From the NCBI GenBank assembly GCA_003250975.1, contig QKIY01000002.1, positions 62,001 through 126,000 on the forward strand: a stretch of DNA of 64,000 nucleotides, written 5' to 3'. A model generated the notes under the pieces. That model did no database searches. It was not told the DNA's origin and worked only from the letters and a program-made list of their open reading frames with translations. Positions 9,808-17,437 of the stretch are shown here, piece by piece. The position numbers and the translations under genes were made by a program. Position 1 is the stretch's first letter, and each line of letters opens with the position of its first letter. The stretch comes from Gammaproteobacteria bacterium (GTDB lineage: Bacteria; Pseudomonadota; Gammaproteobacteria; Eutrophobiales; Eutrophobiaceae).

Positions 9808-9826
9808 TTACGTATTTTTACGTATT
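9808..9826 (+). promoter_or_regulatory. Tandem TTACGTATT repeats upstream of the FNR gene
   Basis: The 9-base word TTACGTATT occurs twice, at 9808-9816 and 9818-9826, exactly 10 bases apart, so both face the same side of the helix. Each contains TACGTA, resembling the TAMGTA core I recall for FixJ sites. A -10-like TATACA is at 9858-9863, which places the pair at roughly -60 to -45, a normal activator position. Role inferred. Confidence 0.5.
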
Positions 9827-9899
9827 ACTTTCTGTTCCTGGGGAAGGTAAACTTTTTTATACATCGCAATTACTCCTGATATTAGATCTAGAAAAAAAA

Positions 9900-10661
9900 A
9901 TGAAAAATATCACGGAAACTAGGCATATCATCCAGAAAAGTTCATGTCTTTACTGTTGCCTGAAATCCAGATGCTTGGCTGAAGGCCTGGACCTCAATGA
10001 ACTGAAACCCTTTTGTGATGCGATTATTCATACCAGATCATACCAACGCGGCCAACATATCTTTTATCTAGGTGACAGTTTCCGGAATCTTTATATCATC
10101 AAATCCGGGAGCGTAAAAATCTACCTGAGTACCGAAAATGATGGTGCAGAACAGATAAATGAATTTGTTTTCCCTGGAGGAATTGCAGGGCTTGAAGCCA
10201 TTGGAAATGGCAGATACCTCTCCTCTGCTGTCGCCCTGGAAACTACTACGGTCTGCATACTCCCTTACAGCCGATTCAGTGCACTTTGTTCCAAATTGCC
10301 ACACCTACAAGAACAATTCCTGCAACTTGTCAGCAACAAAATTGCATCTGCAAATCGGTTATTGCTTCTTATTAACCAAAGAACTGCGAGGGAACGACTG
10401 GCAGCCTTCTTGCTTGATTATTGTTCAAGAATGAATATTTTCTCAACACCATACCAGGAAATCAATCTCAGTATGTCACGTTATGACATAGCAAATTACC
10501 TGGGTTTAACCGCTGAGACAGTATCACGCCAATTTACCCGTCTGGATAAAGAAGGGATCCTCAAAGTTGATAAGCACTATATCAGCATACTTGATATGAA
10601 ACGCCTGTCATTAATCGCCAAAAGCACCGATAGTTATCCCAACACTGTTACCATACATTAA
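9900..10661 (+). CDS. fnr: FNR-family oxygen-responsive transcription regulator
   Basis: This 253-residue Crp/Fnr protein has all four cluster cysteines of E. coli FNR with the same spacing: Cys16-x2-Cys19-x5-Cys25 at the N-terminus and Cys119 in ETTTVCILP. It should bind an oxygen-labile 4Fe-4S cluster and act as a dimer. A cyclic-nucleotide-like beta barrel is followed by a C-terminal HTH with the E..SR recognition pattern (LTAETVSRQFTRL), which fits TTGAT-N4-ATCAA sites. Two such boxes occur in this window (480 and 7594). It follows the FixJ-type regulator by 111 bases and has its own putative promoter. Confidence 0.92.
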   Translation: MKNITETRHIIQKSSCLYCCLKSRCLAEGLDLNELKPFCDAIIHTRSYQRGQHIFYLGDSFRNLYIIKSGSVKIYLSTENDGAEQINEFVFPGGIAGLEAIGNGRYLSSAVALETTTVCILPYSRFSALCSKLPHLQEQFLQLVSNKIASANRLLLLINQRTARERLAAFLLDYCSRMNIFSTPYQEINLSMSRYDIANYLGLTAETVSRQFTRLDKEGILKVDKHYISILDMKRLSLIAKSTDSYPNTVTIH

Positions 10662-10674
10662 TACATGATTTCTT

Positions 10675-10700
10675 GCCGGTAATTTATGTTTATTACCGGC
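10675..10700 (+). terminator. Hairpin after the FNR gene
   Basis: A perfect 9-base inverted repeat (GCCGGTAAT / ATTACCGGC, 10675-10683 and 10692-10700) with an 8-base loop lies 13 bases after the fnr stop. There is no following T-run, so it is a weak terminator or an mRNA-stabilising hairpin. Confidence 0.5.
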
Positions 10701-10751
10701 TAAGGATCTGTATACTGCCTGGGTAATTCAACCTTAATAACGGGGAGAGGT

Positions 10752-12044
10752 ATGGAATTTCTTAATGCCAAAGCCCAGGAAATCTGGGAGATCATCAGCC
10801 AGTGGGCAGTGAGTCCACCATTTTATGCCCAACTGGCAGCTATTTTTGCAGCAATTGGCATCTCCTGGGTAATTTCCTTTATTTTAAGAAATCGCTTTCC
10901 TCTCTTATCTAATGAGCCACAACCAGGTGCTTTCTATAATTTCCGGCTGCTCCTGTTTCGGACTGGCGATCTAATCTTTCCTCTATTGGCAATCCTGCTT
11001 TTAACTATATCCATTGATGTCGTCAAACAGGTCATGGGGCAAAGCTGGATAATCACGATTGCGCTGGGAATTGCAATTGTTTTTTTACTCTACTCTGTAT
11101 TCACACGATTTATTCAGAGTGCAATAGCCAGGATGCTTGCCAAGTGGATCGTAATTCCCATTGCAATTTTACATGTACTGGGATGGCTGGATAATGTAAC
11201 TGCATATCTGGATACTATTTATATCCATCTCGGAAATATACATCTCACGTTACATGCGATAATCCGTACCATTATCTTTGGCGCCATACTGTTCTGGCTG
11301 GGGCGTGTTTCAAATACTATCGGCACACAGGCAATTCGTCAGCGTCAAACTCTTGATGCGGGAACGCGTGAAGTACTGGCCAAACTATTTGAAATCACCA
11401 TTGTAATCGCCTTCTTCCTGCTACTTCTGCAGATCATGGGCATTAACCTCACCGCATTGGCTGTATTCGGTGGAGCGCTGGGTGTAGGACTGGCCTTTGG
11501 TTTACAGCAGATTGCCGCTAATTTTATATCCGGGATCATCATACTGCTTGATCGTTCAATTACCATTGGAGATTACATTGAACTAGAAGATGGCCGAACC
11601 GGAACGCTAAGAGAACTTAACATGCGTTATGCCATACTTGAAACCTTCGACGGCAAGGACATTATGGTACCCAATGAACAGTTTATAACTACACGCTATA
11701 TAAATTGGACCCATAAAAACAAGAGACAGCGTTATTCACTTGAGTTCTCTGTGTCCTATAAAACCGATCTTGATATTTTATTTCCTATTATCCGGGAAAC
11801 TGTCGCAAATCATCCGAAAGTACTCAGTGGTCCGGATGTGCCAATAGAAGAACGGCCTGATGCTGAAATCGCGGGTTTTGGTGAATCAGGCATAAACATA
11901 CTGGTTGAATTCTGGATGGAAGGAATTGACGATGGTGTAAACCGCGTGGGCGCCGACCTGCTACATATGATCTGGAAGGAACTGATGAAAAACAATATCG
12001 AAATACCCTACCCGCAACGCGAAGTAAAGATTTTAAACAGTTAA
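10752..12044 (+). CDS. MscS-family mechanosensitive channel
   Basis: The 430-residue inner-membrane protein has several N-terminal transmembrane helices (about 25-45, 70-90, 100-125, 165-185), then the pore-lining TM3 region rich in Gly and Ala (VFGGALGVGLAFGLQQIAANFISG) and the MscS beta domain (ITIGDYIELEDGRTGTL). Its length is between MscS and the large MscK forms. It would release osmolytes on hypo-osmotic shock. A GGGGAGAGG ribosome binding site precedes the ATG. It converges with a GGDEF gene with only 28 bases between the stops. Confidence 0.9.
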   Translation: MEFLNAKAQEIWEIISQWAVSPPFYAQLAAIFAAIGISWVISFILRNRFPLLSNEPQPGAFYNFRLLLFRTGDLIFPLLAILLLTISIDVVKQVMGQSWIITIALGIAIVFLLYSVFTRFIQSAIARMLAKWIVIPIAILHVLGWLDNVTAYLDTIYIHLGNIHLTLHAIIRTIIFGAILFWLGRVSNTIGTQAIRQRQTLDAGTREVLAKLFEITIVIAFFLLLLQIMGINLTALAVFGGALGVGLAFGLQQIAANFISGIIILLDRSITIGDYIELEDGRTGTLRELNMRYAILETFDGKDIMVPNEQFITTRYINWTHKNKRQRYSLEFSVSYKTDLDILFPIIRETVANHPKVLSGPDVPIEERPDAEIAGFGESGINILVEFWMEGIDDGVNRVGADLLHMIWKELMKNNIEIPYPQREVKILNS

Positions 12045-12072
12045 TACGGAAATAAAATTATATCCGGCTATA

Positions 12073-13194
12073 TCAGTCTATTTTTTTCTCCTCTTCTTCA
12101 TCATATGAGGTGCAATTCCTGCCACTAGCCTTTGCTTTATAGAGCTCCCTGTCGGCGAGTAATTGGAGCACTTTTGAATCGTGCGTAGCTGATGGAACCA
12201 GGGTGGCAACACCAATGCTTACTGTAAGTTGGTTACTGATACTGGAATATTCATGAGGTATGGATTTGTTACGCAAATTATCATGGATTCTCGATGCAAC
12301 TTCCAAAGCGCCCTGCCTTGGTGTTTCAGGCAAGGTAATTATAAACTCTTCTCCGCCATATCTCGCAGCTCTATCAGATGGTCTTAGCAGCGATTGATGA
12401 ATAATCCTGGCGATGCTTCGAAGGCAATCATCTCCCTTAGTGTGTCCGTAATGATCATTATAATCCTTGAAATAATCAACATCTATCATCATAAGTGACA
12501 GGGATTTTTTTGATCGTGTATGTCTTTCCCATTCATTTTCGAAAAATTCCTCGAACGCCCTCCTATTTGGCAAATTTGTAAGAGAGTCTCTTGTTGCGAG
12601 GGATTCAAGCTGTACATTAGCTTCGAGCAATTCCAGCTGCTGTGCAATAATAATATTGCTTTTCTTTCGAAAACCAATTGTCGTTAATGACAATAATAAT
12701 ATATAGAAAATTAATATAGCCATTAAATGATAATTTTCAATTGTATACAGGGAATAAATGGACAGCATGACAATCGGTAAGCAAAATGCTAGATAATACT
12801 TCAGAATTATAGCAATGCTGGCGCTTGCGCCAGCCATAAGTGCGATCAGTAGAACCCAGAATGTAATTTGTGTTTCATCCGGCCAGTACGGTGAATAAAG
12901 AAGTGTTAAAGCCCCCCATGTGAGACCTGTCAAAAATATTACGAAGAAATTCAGGTTGTCCCACAATGACACATTAACGTCATCCAAACCTACTCGTTTA
13001 TAAATCAGTATTATTGTGACCCGGAAAATCATGATGAGGTTAAAGATAACAAGCCAGGAAATGAAGTATGTATTATCTACGTTATTCCATATAACTATTG
13101 AGATAAAACAGGCGGCGATATAGCTCGTCAGAATGGCAATTGGAAGATGTGAATATAGCAATTCAAGCTGCTTTACTTTTATTTTATCTTCCAT
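12073..13194 (-). CDS. Membrane diguanylate cyclase (GGEEF)
   Basis: This 373-residue protein has about five or six transmembrane helices in the first 175 residues, with no recognisable periplasmic sensor, then a GGDEF domain. The active-site loop is intact (ARYGGEEF) and an RPSD inhibitory I-site lies exactly five residues before it, so it should synthesise c-di-GMP with product inhibition. A CRP-like palindrome lies about 160 bases upstream of its start. It stands alone, convergent with the MscS gene. Confidence 0.88.
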   Translation of the reverse strand: MEDKIKVKQLELLYSHLPIAILTSYIAACFISIVIWNNVDNTYFISWLVIFNLIMIFRVTIILIYKRVGLDDVNVSLWDNLNFFVIFLTGLTWGALTLLYSPYWPDETQITFWVLLIALMAGASASIAIILKYYLAFCLPIVMLSIYSLYTIENYHLMAILIFYILLLSLTTIGFRKKSNIIIAQQLELLEANVQLESLATRDSLTNLPNRRAFEEFFENEWERHTRSKKSLSLMMIDVDYFKDYNDHYGHTKGDDCLRSIARIIHQSLLRPSDRAARYGGEEFIITLPETPRQGALEVASRIHDNLRNKSIPHEYSSISNQLTVSIGVATLVPSATHDSKVLQLLADRELYKAKASGRNCTSYDEEEEKKID

Positions 13195-13354
13195 ATATTG
13201 AGCCCCTTTTTGACAAATTACATCGTTATTATTATATGCACATTATCCCTGATTTATTTTTATAATGTAGTCTGTTCGTAACAAGCATTACACCTGCAAA
13301 TGTATGTAGATTTTTTGCTCTTAAATTCAATAGGATAATATTAATTCGCATAAC

Positions 13355-13370
13355 TGTGATATATATCACA
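13355..13370. promoter_or_regulatory. Perfect CRP-type palindrome TGTGA-N6-TCACA
   Basis: TGTGATATATATCACA is a perfect 16-base palindrome matching the core of the CRP/Vfr consensus. It could serve the GGDEF gene to the left or the short ORF to the right. No CRP gene is in the window, and the FNR here prefers a different half-site. Confidence 0.55.
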
Positions 13371-13401
13371 TTGATGCTATCGAGCCAAAGGAGGGCGACC
13401 A

Positions 13402-13446
13402 GTGACAAAACATCCAGTTGTTTTACCTGACATGAGGAAAGCTTAA
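13402..13446 (+). CDS. Possible 14-codon leader peptide or gene remnant
   Basis: A strong AAAGGAGG Shine-Dalgarno at 13387-13394 is followed seven bases later by a GTG that opens a 14-residue reading frame (VTKHPVVLPDMRKA, then TAA). A CRP-like palindrome lies just upstream. The signals are better than expected by chance for non-coding DNA, but the ORF is tiny and no downstream plus-strand gene follows. It may be the head of a decayed gene or a leader peptide. Confidence 0.25.
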   Translation: MTKHPVVLPDMRKA

Positions 13447-13614
13447 CAGCGATAAGTATAACGCTATTCTCTTTCTAAGATGTTACATCGAAATACCTGA
13501 AAATAATGCAAGGATCATGGTCACAGACATGCGCATGATCTAGATTGTTACTTCATCATTGATCCTAACATGTCTAGTAACGGTATATCTTCTTCACCCT
13601 ATAAGGGGGTCCTA

Positions 13615-14346
13615 TTACATACCGAAGGCCTGCTTGCGCCAGTTAAGATACATTATCCTGGCATTATCGTTAAACAGCTGAATATTATCTTCAACCTGTT
13701 GCGCAAAGGCACCGATTGCTCCTTTTCCCAACGTTTTTTCCAACGCCTCCCGGTAGGCCGGTATCTTGCTCCATTCAGTAACAGTCGATTCAGTGATCTC
13801 AACGTGGAATTGGGAACTAAACACTGCCCGCTGGTTCCCCAGGGCTTGAATTTGGCATGCTTCCGAACTGGCAAGGATATCCAGGCCAGCAGGCGGCTTG
13901 TGTACCGCGGCACTGTGCCATTGGAGGCATAACAACAATTTGGGGAGATCCTTCAATACAGGGTTTTGCTGCCCTGCTTTCGACAGCTGGACATACATGA
14001 CCCCGACCTCAGGCTGTAACCCAGGGCCAACTTCACCGCCAAGAGCATCAGCGAGTAATTGATGGCCAAGACATATTCCTACAAAAGGCATATTGAGTTC
14101 CAGCACAGCCCTGCGTATGGCCAATTTTTCTTTAACGAGCCAGGGATACTGTACTTCTTCCCAGACATCCATCGGGCCGCCCATCACCCAGAGGGCATCA
14201 TAATCTGACAATTCCGGGATAGGTTCACCCTTATCCAGTTCAACAATGTCCCATTCAAAGCCATCTGCATTAAAAAAATCCCTGAAAATTCCAGGATGTT
14301 CTACAGCGAGATGTTGAAACACCAGTAGCTTTTTCGTATCACTCAT
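13615..14346 (-). CDS. Class I glutamine amidotransferase (GMP synthase-like)
   Basis: The 243-residue protein is a stand-alone type 1 glutamine amidotransferase. The nucleophile elbow is GICLGHQLLADALGG (Cys near residue 92) and the His-Glu part of the triad is SQFHVEITES (near 180-187). It resembles the GuaA-like single-domain proteins seen in many proteobacteria, whose partners and substrates are mostly unknown. Cytosolic. No synthase partner is adjacent. It lies downstream of the small secreted protein on the same strand with a strong hairpin between them. Confidence 0.85.
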   Translation of the reverse strand: MSDTKKLLVFQHLAVEHPGIFRDFFNADGFEWDIVELDKGEPIPELSDYDALWVMGGPMDVWEEVQYPWLVKEKLAIRRAVLELNMPFVGICLGHQLLADALGGEVGPGLQPEVGVMYVQLSKAGQQNPVLKDLPKLLLCLQWHSAAVHKPPAGLDILASSEACQIQALGNQRAVFSSQFHVEITESTVTEWSKIPAYREALEKTLGKGAIGAFAQQVEDNIQLFNDNARIMYLNWRKQAFGM

Positions 14347-14398
14347 AAATTATTTGAAGAAAATGTACCAGATTAATCAGAACGAACGGCAATTCAGA

Positions 14399-14429
14399 GC
14401 GGAAGATCATGAGCGTTATGATCTTCCGC
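14399..14429 (-). terminator. Strong 12-bp hairpin between two minus-strand genes
   Basis: GCGGAAGATCAT (14399-14410) and its exact complement (14418-14429) enclose a 7-base loop. It begins eight bases after the stop of the secreted protein gene. The downstream T content is poor, so termination may be partial. Confidence 0.6.
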
Positions 14430-14436
14430 CGGGATT

Positions 14437-14820
14437 TCAATAATGGCCGCTGATAGTCCGGGGAGATACCACCCAGGGTTCATCAATAGGCGCCATTTCC
14501 TGCCTGGGCTTCAAACACAGGCCCATTGCCAGTGTATAAGCCAGGACCGGATTATCCAACTGGTTCTTCCAGACGAACTGAATTGCCTGGAATGCCCGGT
14601 GCTTCTCATTATCAGACACCGCTGCATTCTCAATTGATCCCAGGAGTATTGGGAGCATGGCACCACGTCTGAATTTGTCTGCAGCCAGATAGGCATCATT
14701 AGCAAACAATTCACAGGCATTGGTTGTATAGCTCCTGTTCATATAATCAGTGTCCTGCCCCAGCACGGGTTGGGCAATAATCAACAATCCTGCAATTAAT
14801 ACGGCAACTATCAGTTTCAT
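14437..14820 (-). CDS. Small secreted hypothetical protein
   Basis: The 127-residue product begins with a clear Sec signal peptide (residues 1-21, ending QPVLG before QD). The mature part holds two cysteines (in NACELF and MGLCLKP) that could form a disulfide, and a helical middle. I do not recognise the family. It is likely periplasmic. The gene is bracketed by a terminator upstream (14869-14901) and a hairpin downstream, so it appears to be a single-gene unit. Confidence 0.65.
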   Translation of the reverse strand: MKLIVAVLIAGLLIIAQPVLGQDTDYMNRSYTTNACELFANDAYLAADKFRRGAMLPILLGSIENAAVSDNEKHRAFQAIQFVWKNQLDNPVLAYTLAMGLCLKPRQEMAPIDEPWVVSPRTISGHY

Positions 14821-14868
14821 CTTCGTTTCTCATTTACGTCTATATGAGCCTCCTGTTGGTTTTGCTGC

Positions 14869-14901
14869 AAAAAAAAGGCCGCAGGTTCATCACCTGCGGC
14901 C
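14869..14901 (-). terminator. Rho-independent terminator with long U-tract
   Basis: On the minus strand the 10-bp stem GGCCGCAGGT/ACCTGCGGCC with a 5-base loop is followed by eight T residues. It is the strongest intrinsic terminator in the window and ends a transcript coming from the right (SRAP gene or a small RNA). Confidence 0.85.
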
Positions 14902-15034
14902 TTTCGGGATACTGACTAGATTTCAGACTATCGGATCATGATGGTCCCTTGACACGCAGGTGTGCGTCAACGTCACACAGGACGGTGTGACGCCAAATGA
15001 ATACCTGTTTTGTCATGTAGTAATTTTTCATGGG
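14869..15034 (-). ncRNA. Candidate small RNA (about 165 nt)
   Basis: On the minus strand a perfect -35 TTGACA (15064-15069) and, 17 bases later, a weak -10 CAATAT (15041-15046) precede a structured stretch that contains two hairpins (14955-14992) and ends in the strong terminator at 14869-14901. The stop of the SRAP gene is 247 bases upstream, so this could instead be that gene's 3' UTR. A 31-codon ORF (complement of 14936-15031) lies inside but its AGGAGG is too far from the ATG. Inferred only. Confidence 0.35.
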
Positions 15035-15147
15035 CGCGCGATATTGGTGCAATTACCTCCTAATGTCAAGACTGGCAAGCCATTTTTCAAGATCAAACGG
15101 ATATATATATATTATTTTCATAAAAATCAATATGTTATATTTTCAAT

Positions 15148-15786
15148 TTATGCCATTTGAATGAGCTCAGCCGAATCATTGGCTGGATTATTGGCCCTGG
15201 CGGAGACAGGATAAGCCGCGATCTTGTCTTCCCCACAAGGTTTCAGAAGGCCGTCTGCCCCCTTTTCAAGCCAGGAATCGTAATCTTGACTGCTGATAAT
15301 GACCGGCATCCGGGGATGTATGGCCGACATGGTTTTATTGGCGGAGGTGGTTATGATGGTGAAAGACTCGATTGTGTTGTCCGGACCTTGCCAGGACTCC
15401 CAGAGACCCGCAAAGGCAAAAAATTCAGACCTCACGGGATGGATATAAAATGGCGTTTTACTGCCACGTTTCCCCTGCCATTCATAAAATCCGTTCGCAG
15501 GGACAAGGCATCTCCGGTTTTTATAGGCTTGCCTGAAATAAGGCCTGTCACTGAGCGTTTCAGCCTTGGCGTTAATCGGTTTGATCTTGGCATCATCCTT
15601 TGCCCAATGCGGAATCAGTCCCCAGTGGCAAATTATGATTTCTTTCGCGTCATTTTTGAGCCTGACAACCGGACATAAAGAGGAGGGGGCAATATTATAA
15701 CGTGGCTTGAATTCCGGACTAGCTACTGTACCAAAATGCTTGCTCAAGACTCCAGGTTTACTATGAAGGGTATATCGGCCACACAT
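15148..15786 (-). CDS. SRAP domain protein (YedK/HMCES type)
   Basis: The 212-residue protein begins MCGRYTLH, with the catalytic Cys2 that forms a thiazolidine crosslink with abasic sites in single-stranded DNA. The other conserved residues are visible: the Asn in INAKAET, Glu in ANGFYEW and His in IHPRMPVI. Length matches E. coli YedK. It shields abasic sites at replication forks. I searched by eye for a LexA box (CTGT-N8-ACAG) upstream and found none. Confidence 0.92.
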   Translation of the reverse strand: MCGRYTLHSKPGVLSKHFGTVASPEFKPRYNIAPSSLCPVVRLKNDAKEIIICHWGLIPHWAKDDAKIKPINAKAETLSDRPYFRQAYKNRRCLVPANGFYEWQGKRGSKTPFYIHPVRSEFFAFAGLWESWQGPDNTIESFTIITTSANKTMSAIHPRMPVIISSQDYDSWLEKGADGLLKPCGEDKIAAYPVSARANNPANDSAELIQMA

Positions 15787-15854
15787 GGGCTGATACGTTG
15801 ATTACCAATTCAGGGAAGGATCAGCTTGTATGACGGTCATGCAGTTTTTTATAT

Positions 15855-16016
15855 TCACCAGACAGTGGGTCTTCTGTCGATGACAACCCTCCTTTCCATG
15901 CCACTACGACGCTCAGGCCCGCCATATGAATTGCATTGTGCCAGCCTTCTGTCACCCAGCTTCCTGCGTCCGGCCAATCCGTTCTGGATATTGCGCCTCT
16001 CGATCAGGTCTTCCAT
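15855..16016 (-). CDS. Small arginine-rich hypothetical protein (53 aa)
   Basis: A 53-codon ORF on the minus strand starts at ATG 16016 after a GGGG ribosome binding site and ends 68 bases before the SRAP start. The product is rich in arginine with repeated ERR/DRR words (LIERRN, GDRR, PERRSGMERR, IDRR). This RRxGxxRR pattern is seen in short uncharacterised proteobacterial proteins. It could bind nucleic acid or be non-functional. The opposite strand also has an open frame, so the call is tentative. Confidence 0.4.
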   Translation of the reverse strand: MEDLIERRNIQNGLAGRRKLGDRRLAQCNSYGGPERRSGMERRVVIDRRPTVW

Positions 16017-16170
16017 AGCTATCCCCTTATTTCTATCAGGTCATTCGTATTTAGCCTGATTCGATGCTAATTTCAAGCTTTAGGGTGATTTTGACACATG
16101 CATAATGTATCAAGTAAAAGTTATAGCACATTGATTTTTATATTTTTATATGATCACCTGTACGTGCAAT

Positions 16171-16194
16171 AAAAAACCCCCGCATATTGCGGGG
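16171..16194 (-). terminator. Terminator of the OmpA-family lipoprotein gene
   Basis: On the minus strand the stem CCCCGCA/TGCGGGG (16178-16184, 16188-16194) is followed by GTTTTTT. It lies 23 bases after the lipoprotein gene stop at 16218. Confidence 0.85.
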
Positions 16195-16217
16195 TTTACT
16201 GCCGGACGGAGCGAGTG

Positions 16218-16883
16218 TTATTCCCTTAGTGGCTGAACGGTAATCTCAACCCGGCGGTTTTGCGCCCTTCCCTCCTCTGTTGAATTATCAGCAATTGGAG
16301 CCGATTCCCCATAACCCGTTGTCAACAAACGCTGGGGAATTACACCGTCACGGACAAGAAAATCCTTAACGCTATTGGCACGATTAATGGACAATTGCTG
16401 GTTATATTCAGCACTACCGACACTGTCTGTATGACCGGCAACCTGGATGACTGTTGATTCATACTTGACCAACGTATCCCCTATATCATCCAGAACCTGA
16501 TGAAATTCCGGTTTGACTATGGCCTTGCCAAAATCAAAGGTAATGCTGGATGGCATTCTCAGTTCAATATTGTCACCCGCACGCGTTACTTCAACACCTG
16601 TCCCTATCAGGTCTCTGCGAAGTTGCTTTTCCTGCTCATCCATATAATGCCCGACAGCTGCACCTGTCAGACCACCGATACCTGCTCCAATGATGGCTGA
16701 TTTAACATCATCTCCGATTATAAATCCGAGGACAGCACCCGTGGCTGCACCTACCGAGGCCCCCGTGCCAGTGCGATTAATCTCTGACTCACCGGTATCG
16801 GGATTTAAAGTAGTACACGCTGACAGGATTACACTAAAAAACAAGCCGGTTAATACAATGCAAGGTTTTCTTTTCATATTCAT
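16218..16883 (-). CDS. OmpA-family lipoprotein with glycine zipper (YiaD-like)
   Basis: The 221-residue protein has a lipoprotein signal peptide ending in the lipobox LSAC (Cys near 22), then a glycine-zipper segment of small residues (about 40-85, GASVGAATGAVLGFIIGDD and GAGIGGLTGAAVGHY), then a C-terminal OmpA peptidoglycan-binding domain (about 105-220) with FDFGKAIVKP, GHTDSVGSAEYN and NRRVEI. It likely anchors the outer membrane to peptidoglycan. Monocistronic, with its own terminator. Confidence 0.9.
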   Translation of the reverse strand: MNMKRKPCIVLTGLFFSVILSACTTLNPDTGESEINRTGTGASVGAATGAVLGFIIGDDVKSAIIGAGIGGLTGAAVGHYMDEQEKQLRRDLIGTGVEVTRAGDNIELRMPSSITFDFGKAIVKPEFHQVLDDIGDTLVKYESTVIQVAGHTDSVGSAEYNQQLSINRANSVKDFLVRDGVIPQRLLTTGYGESAPIADNSTEEGRAQNRRVEITVQPLRE

Positions 16884-17041
16884 TTGCTTCCTAAAGTAAT
16901 TAGATAACTAATATACTGAATATCATGAAATTCCAATAACCCTAATGCAATGATTGCATAGGAGTTCATCAACAAGGTTGTGACATTATTCGCAATAAAT
17001 CCAAAATATTTGGACATACTAAATCATAAATAGTTTACCGT

Positions 17042-17338
17042 TCATGAGACATAATTATTCCAGAGATTGATCCCTGTCATAAGGAAAAAAACCAGCAGAA
17101 TAAAGCAGGCAAAAAAGGCAAAATACATCGCATATGCAGAGCGTTGCCTATAGCAGATATTTGCGCTGACAGCAGTCCCAGCGGCAGATATAATAAATCC
17201 AAATTCACATATAAATAACATTGTTAGCACCGGTACTTCTGCCTTGAGTTCTGCTCCTGCAGCTCCTGATTGAATGAGAATCATGACAAGCACTAAACCT
17301 AGTCCTGATGCAATAATTGGGAAATTTTCTTTTTTCAT
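17042..17338 (-). CDS. Small three-helix membrane protein, unknown
   Basis: The 98-residue product has three hydrophobic helices (about 8-25, 36-60 and 68-92) with short loops, one of them basic (CYRQRSA). I do not recognise a family. Codon use looks ordinary for the region. It lies alone between the OmpA-family gene and the divergent GT10 gene. The coding call rests on the coherent membrane profile. Confidence 0.6.
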   Translation of the reverse strand: MKKENFPIIASGLGLVLVMILIQSGAAGAELKAEVPVLTMLFICEFGFIISAAGTAVSANICYRQRSAYAMYFAFFACFILLVFFLMTGINLWNNYVS

Positions 17339-17437
17339 ATGAATAATAATGCCCGTAATACTCGCTTTTTTGTTTGGTGATTCAAGATTATATAATGCCA
17401 GAAATTTATATTTATATTCATGGTAATTTAAAAAGCA

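Larger units (their letters stand above)
13195..13614. other. 420-base intergenic region with CRP-like site
   Basis: This is upstream of the minus-strand GGDEF gene and downstream of the minus-strand amidotransferase gene. It contains a perfect CRP-type palindrome (13355-13370), a plus-strand strong Shine-Dalgarno with a 14-codon ORF (13402-13446), and an inverted repeat GATCATG/CATGATC at 13514-13541. No larger gene is seen. Confidence 0.5.
14821..15147. other. 327-base intergenic region with terminator and palindromes
   Basis: The region between the secreted-protein gene and the SRAP gene contains a strong minus-strand terminator (14869-14901), an 8-bp perfect inverted repeat at 14971-14992 with an imperfect one beside it at 14955-14970, and a minus-strand -35-like TTGACA (complement of 15064-15069). 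See the candidate small RNA entry. The rightmost 60 bases are AT-rich. Confidence 0.55.

Noticed and set aside
14936-15031. 31-codon minus-strand ORF inside the candidate small RNA
   Set aside because: The nearby AGGAGG is 24 bases from the ATG and only 3 bases from an alternative TTG, so initiation is doubtful. It is mentioned with the RNA but not called as a gene.
14960-15160. 66-codon plus-strand frame
   Set aside because: It has no good ribosome binding site, runs into the 3' end of the SRAP gene, and covers the palindromes and the candidate small RNA.
15157-15678. 173-codon plus-strand frame
   Set aside because: Antisense to the SRAP gene, which has all catalytic residues.
15787-16217. 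LexA box upstream of the SRAP gene
   Set aside because: I looked for CTGT-N8-ACAG and found only CTGT half-sites.
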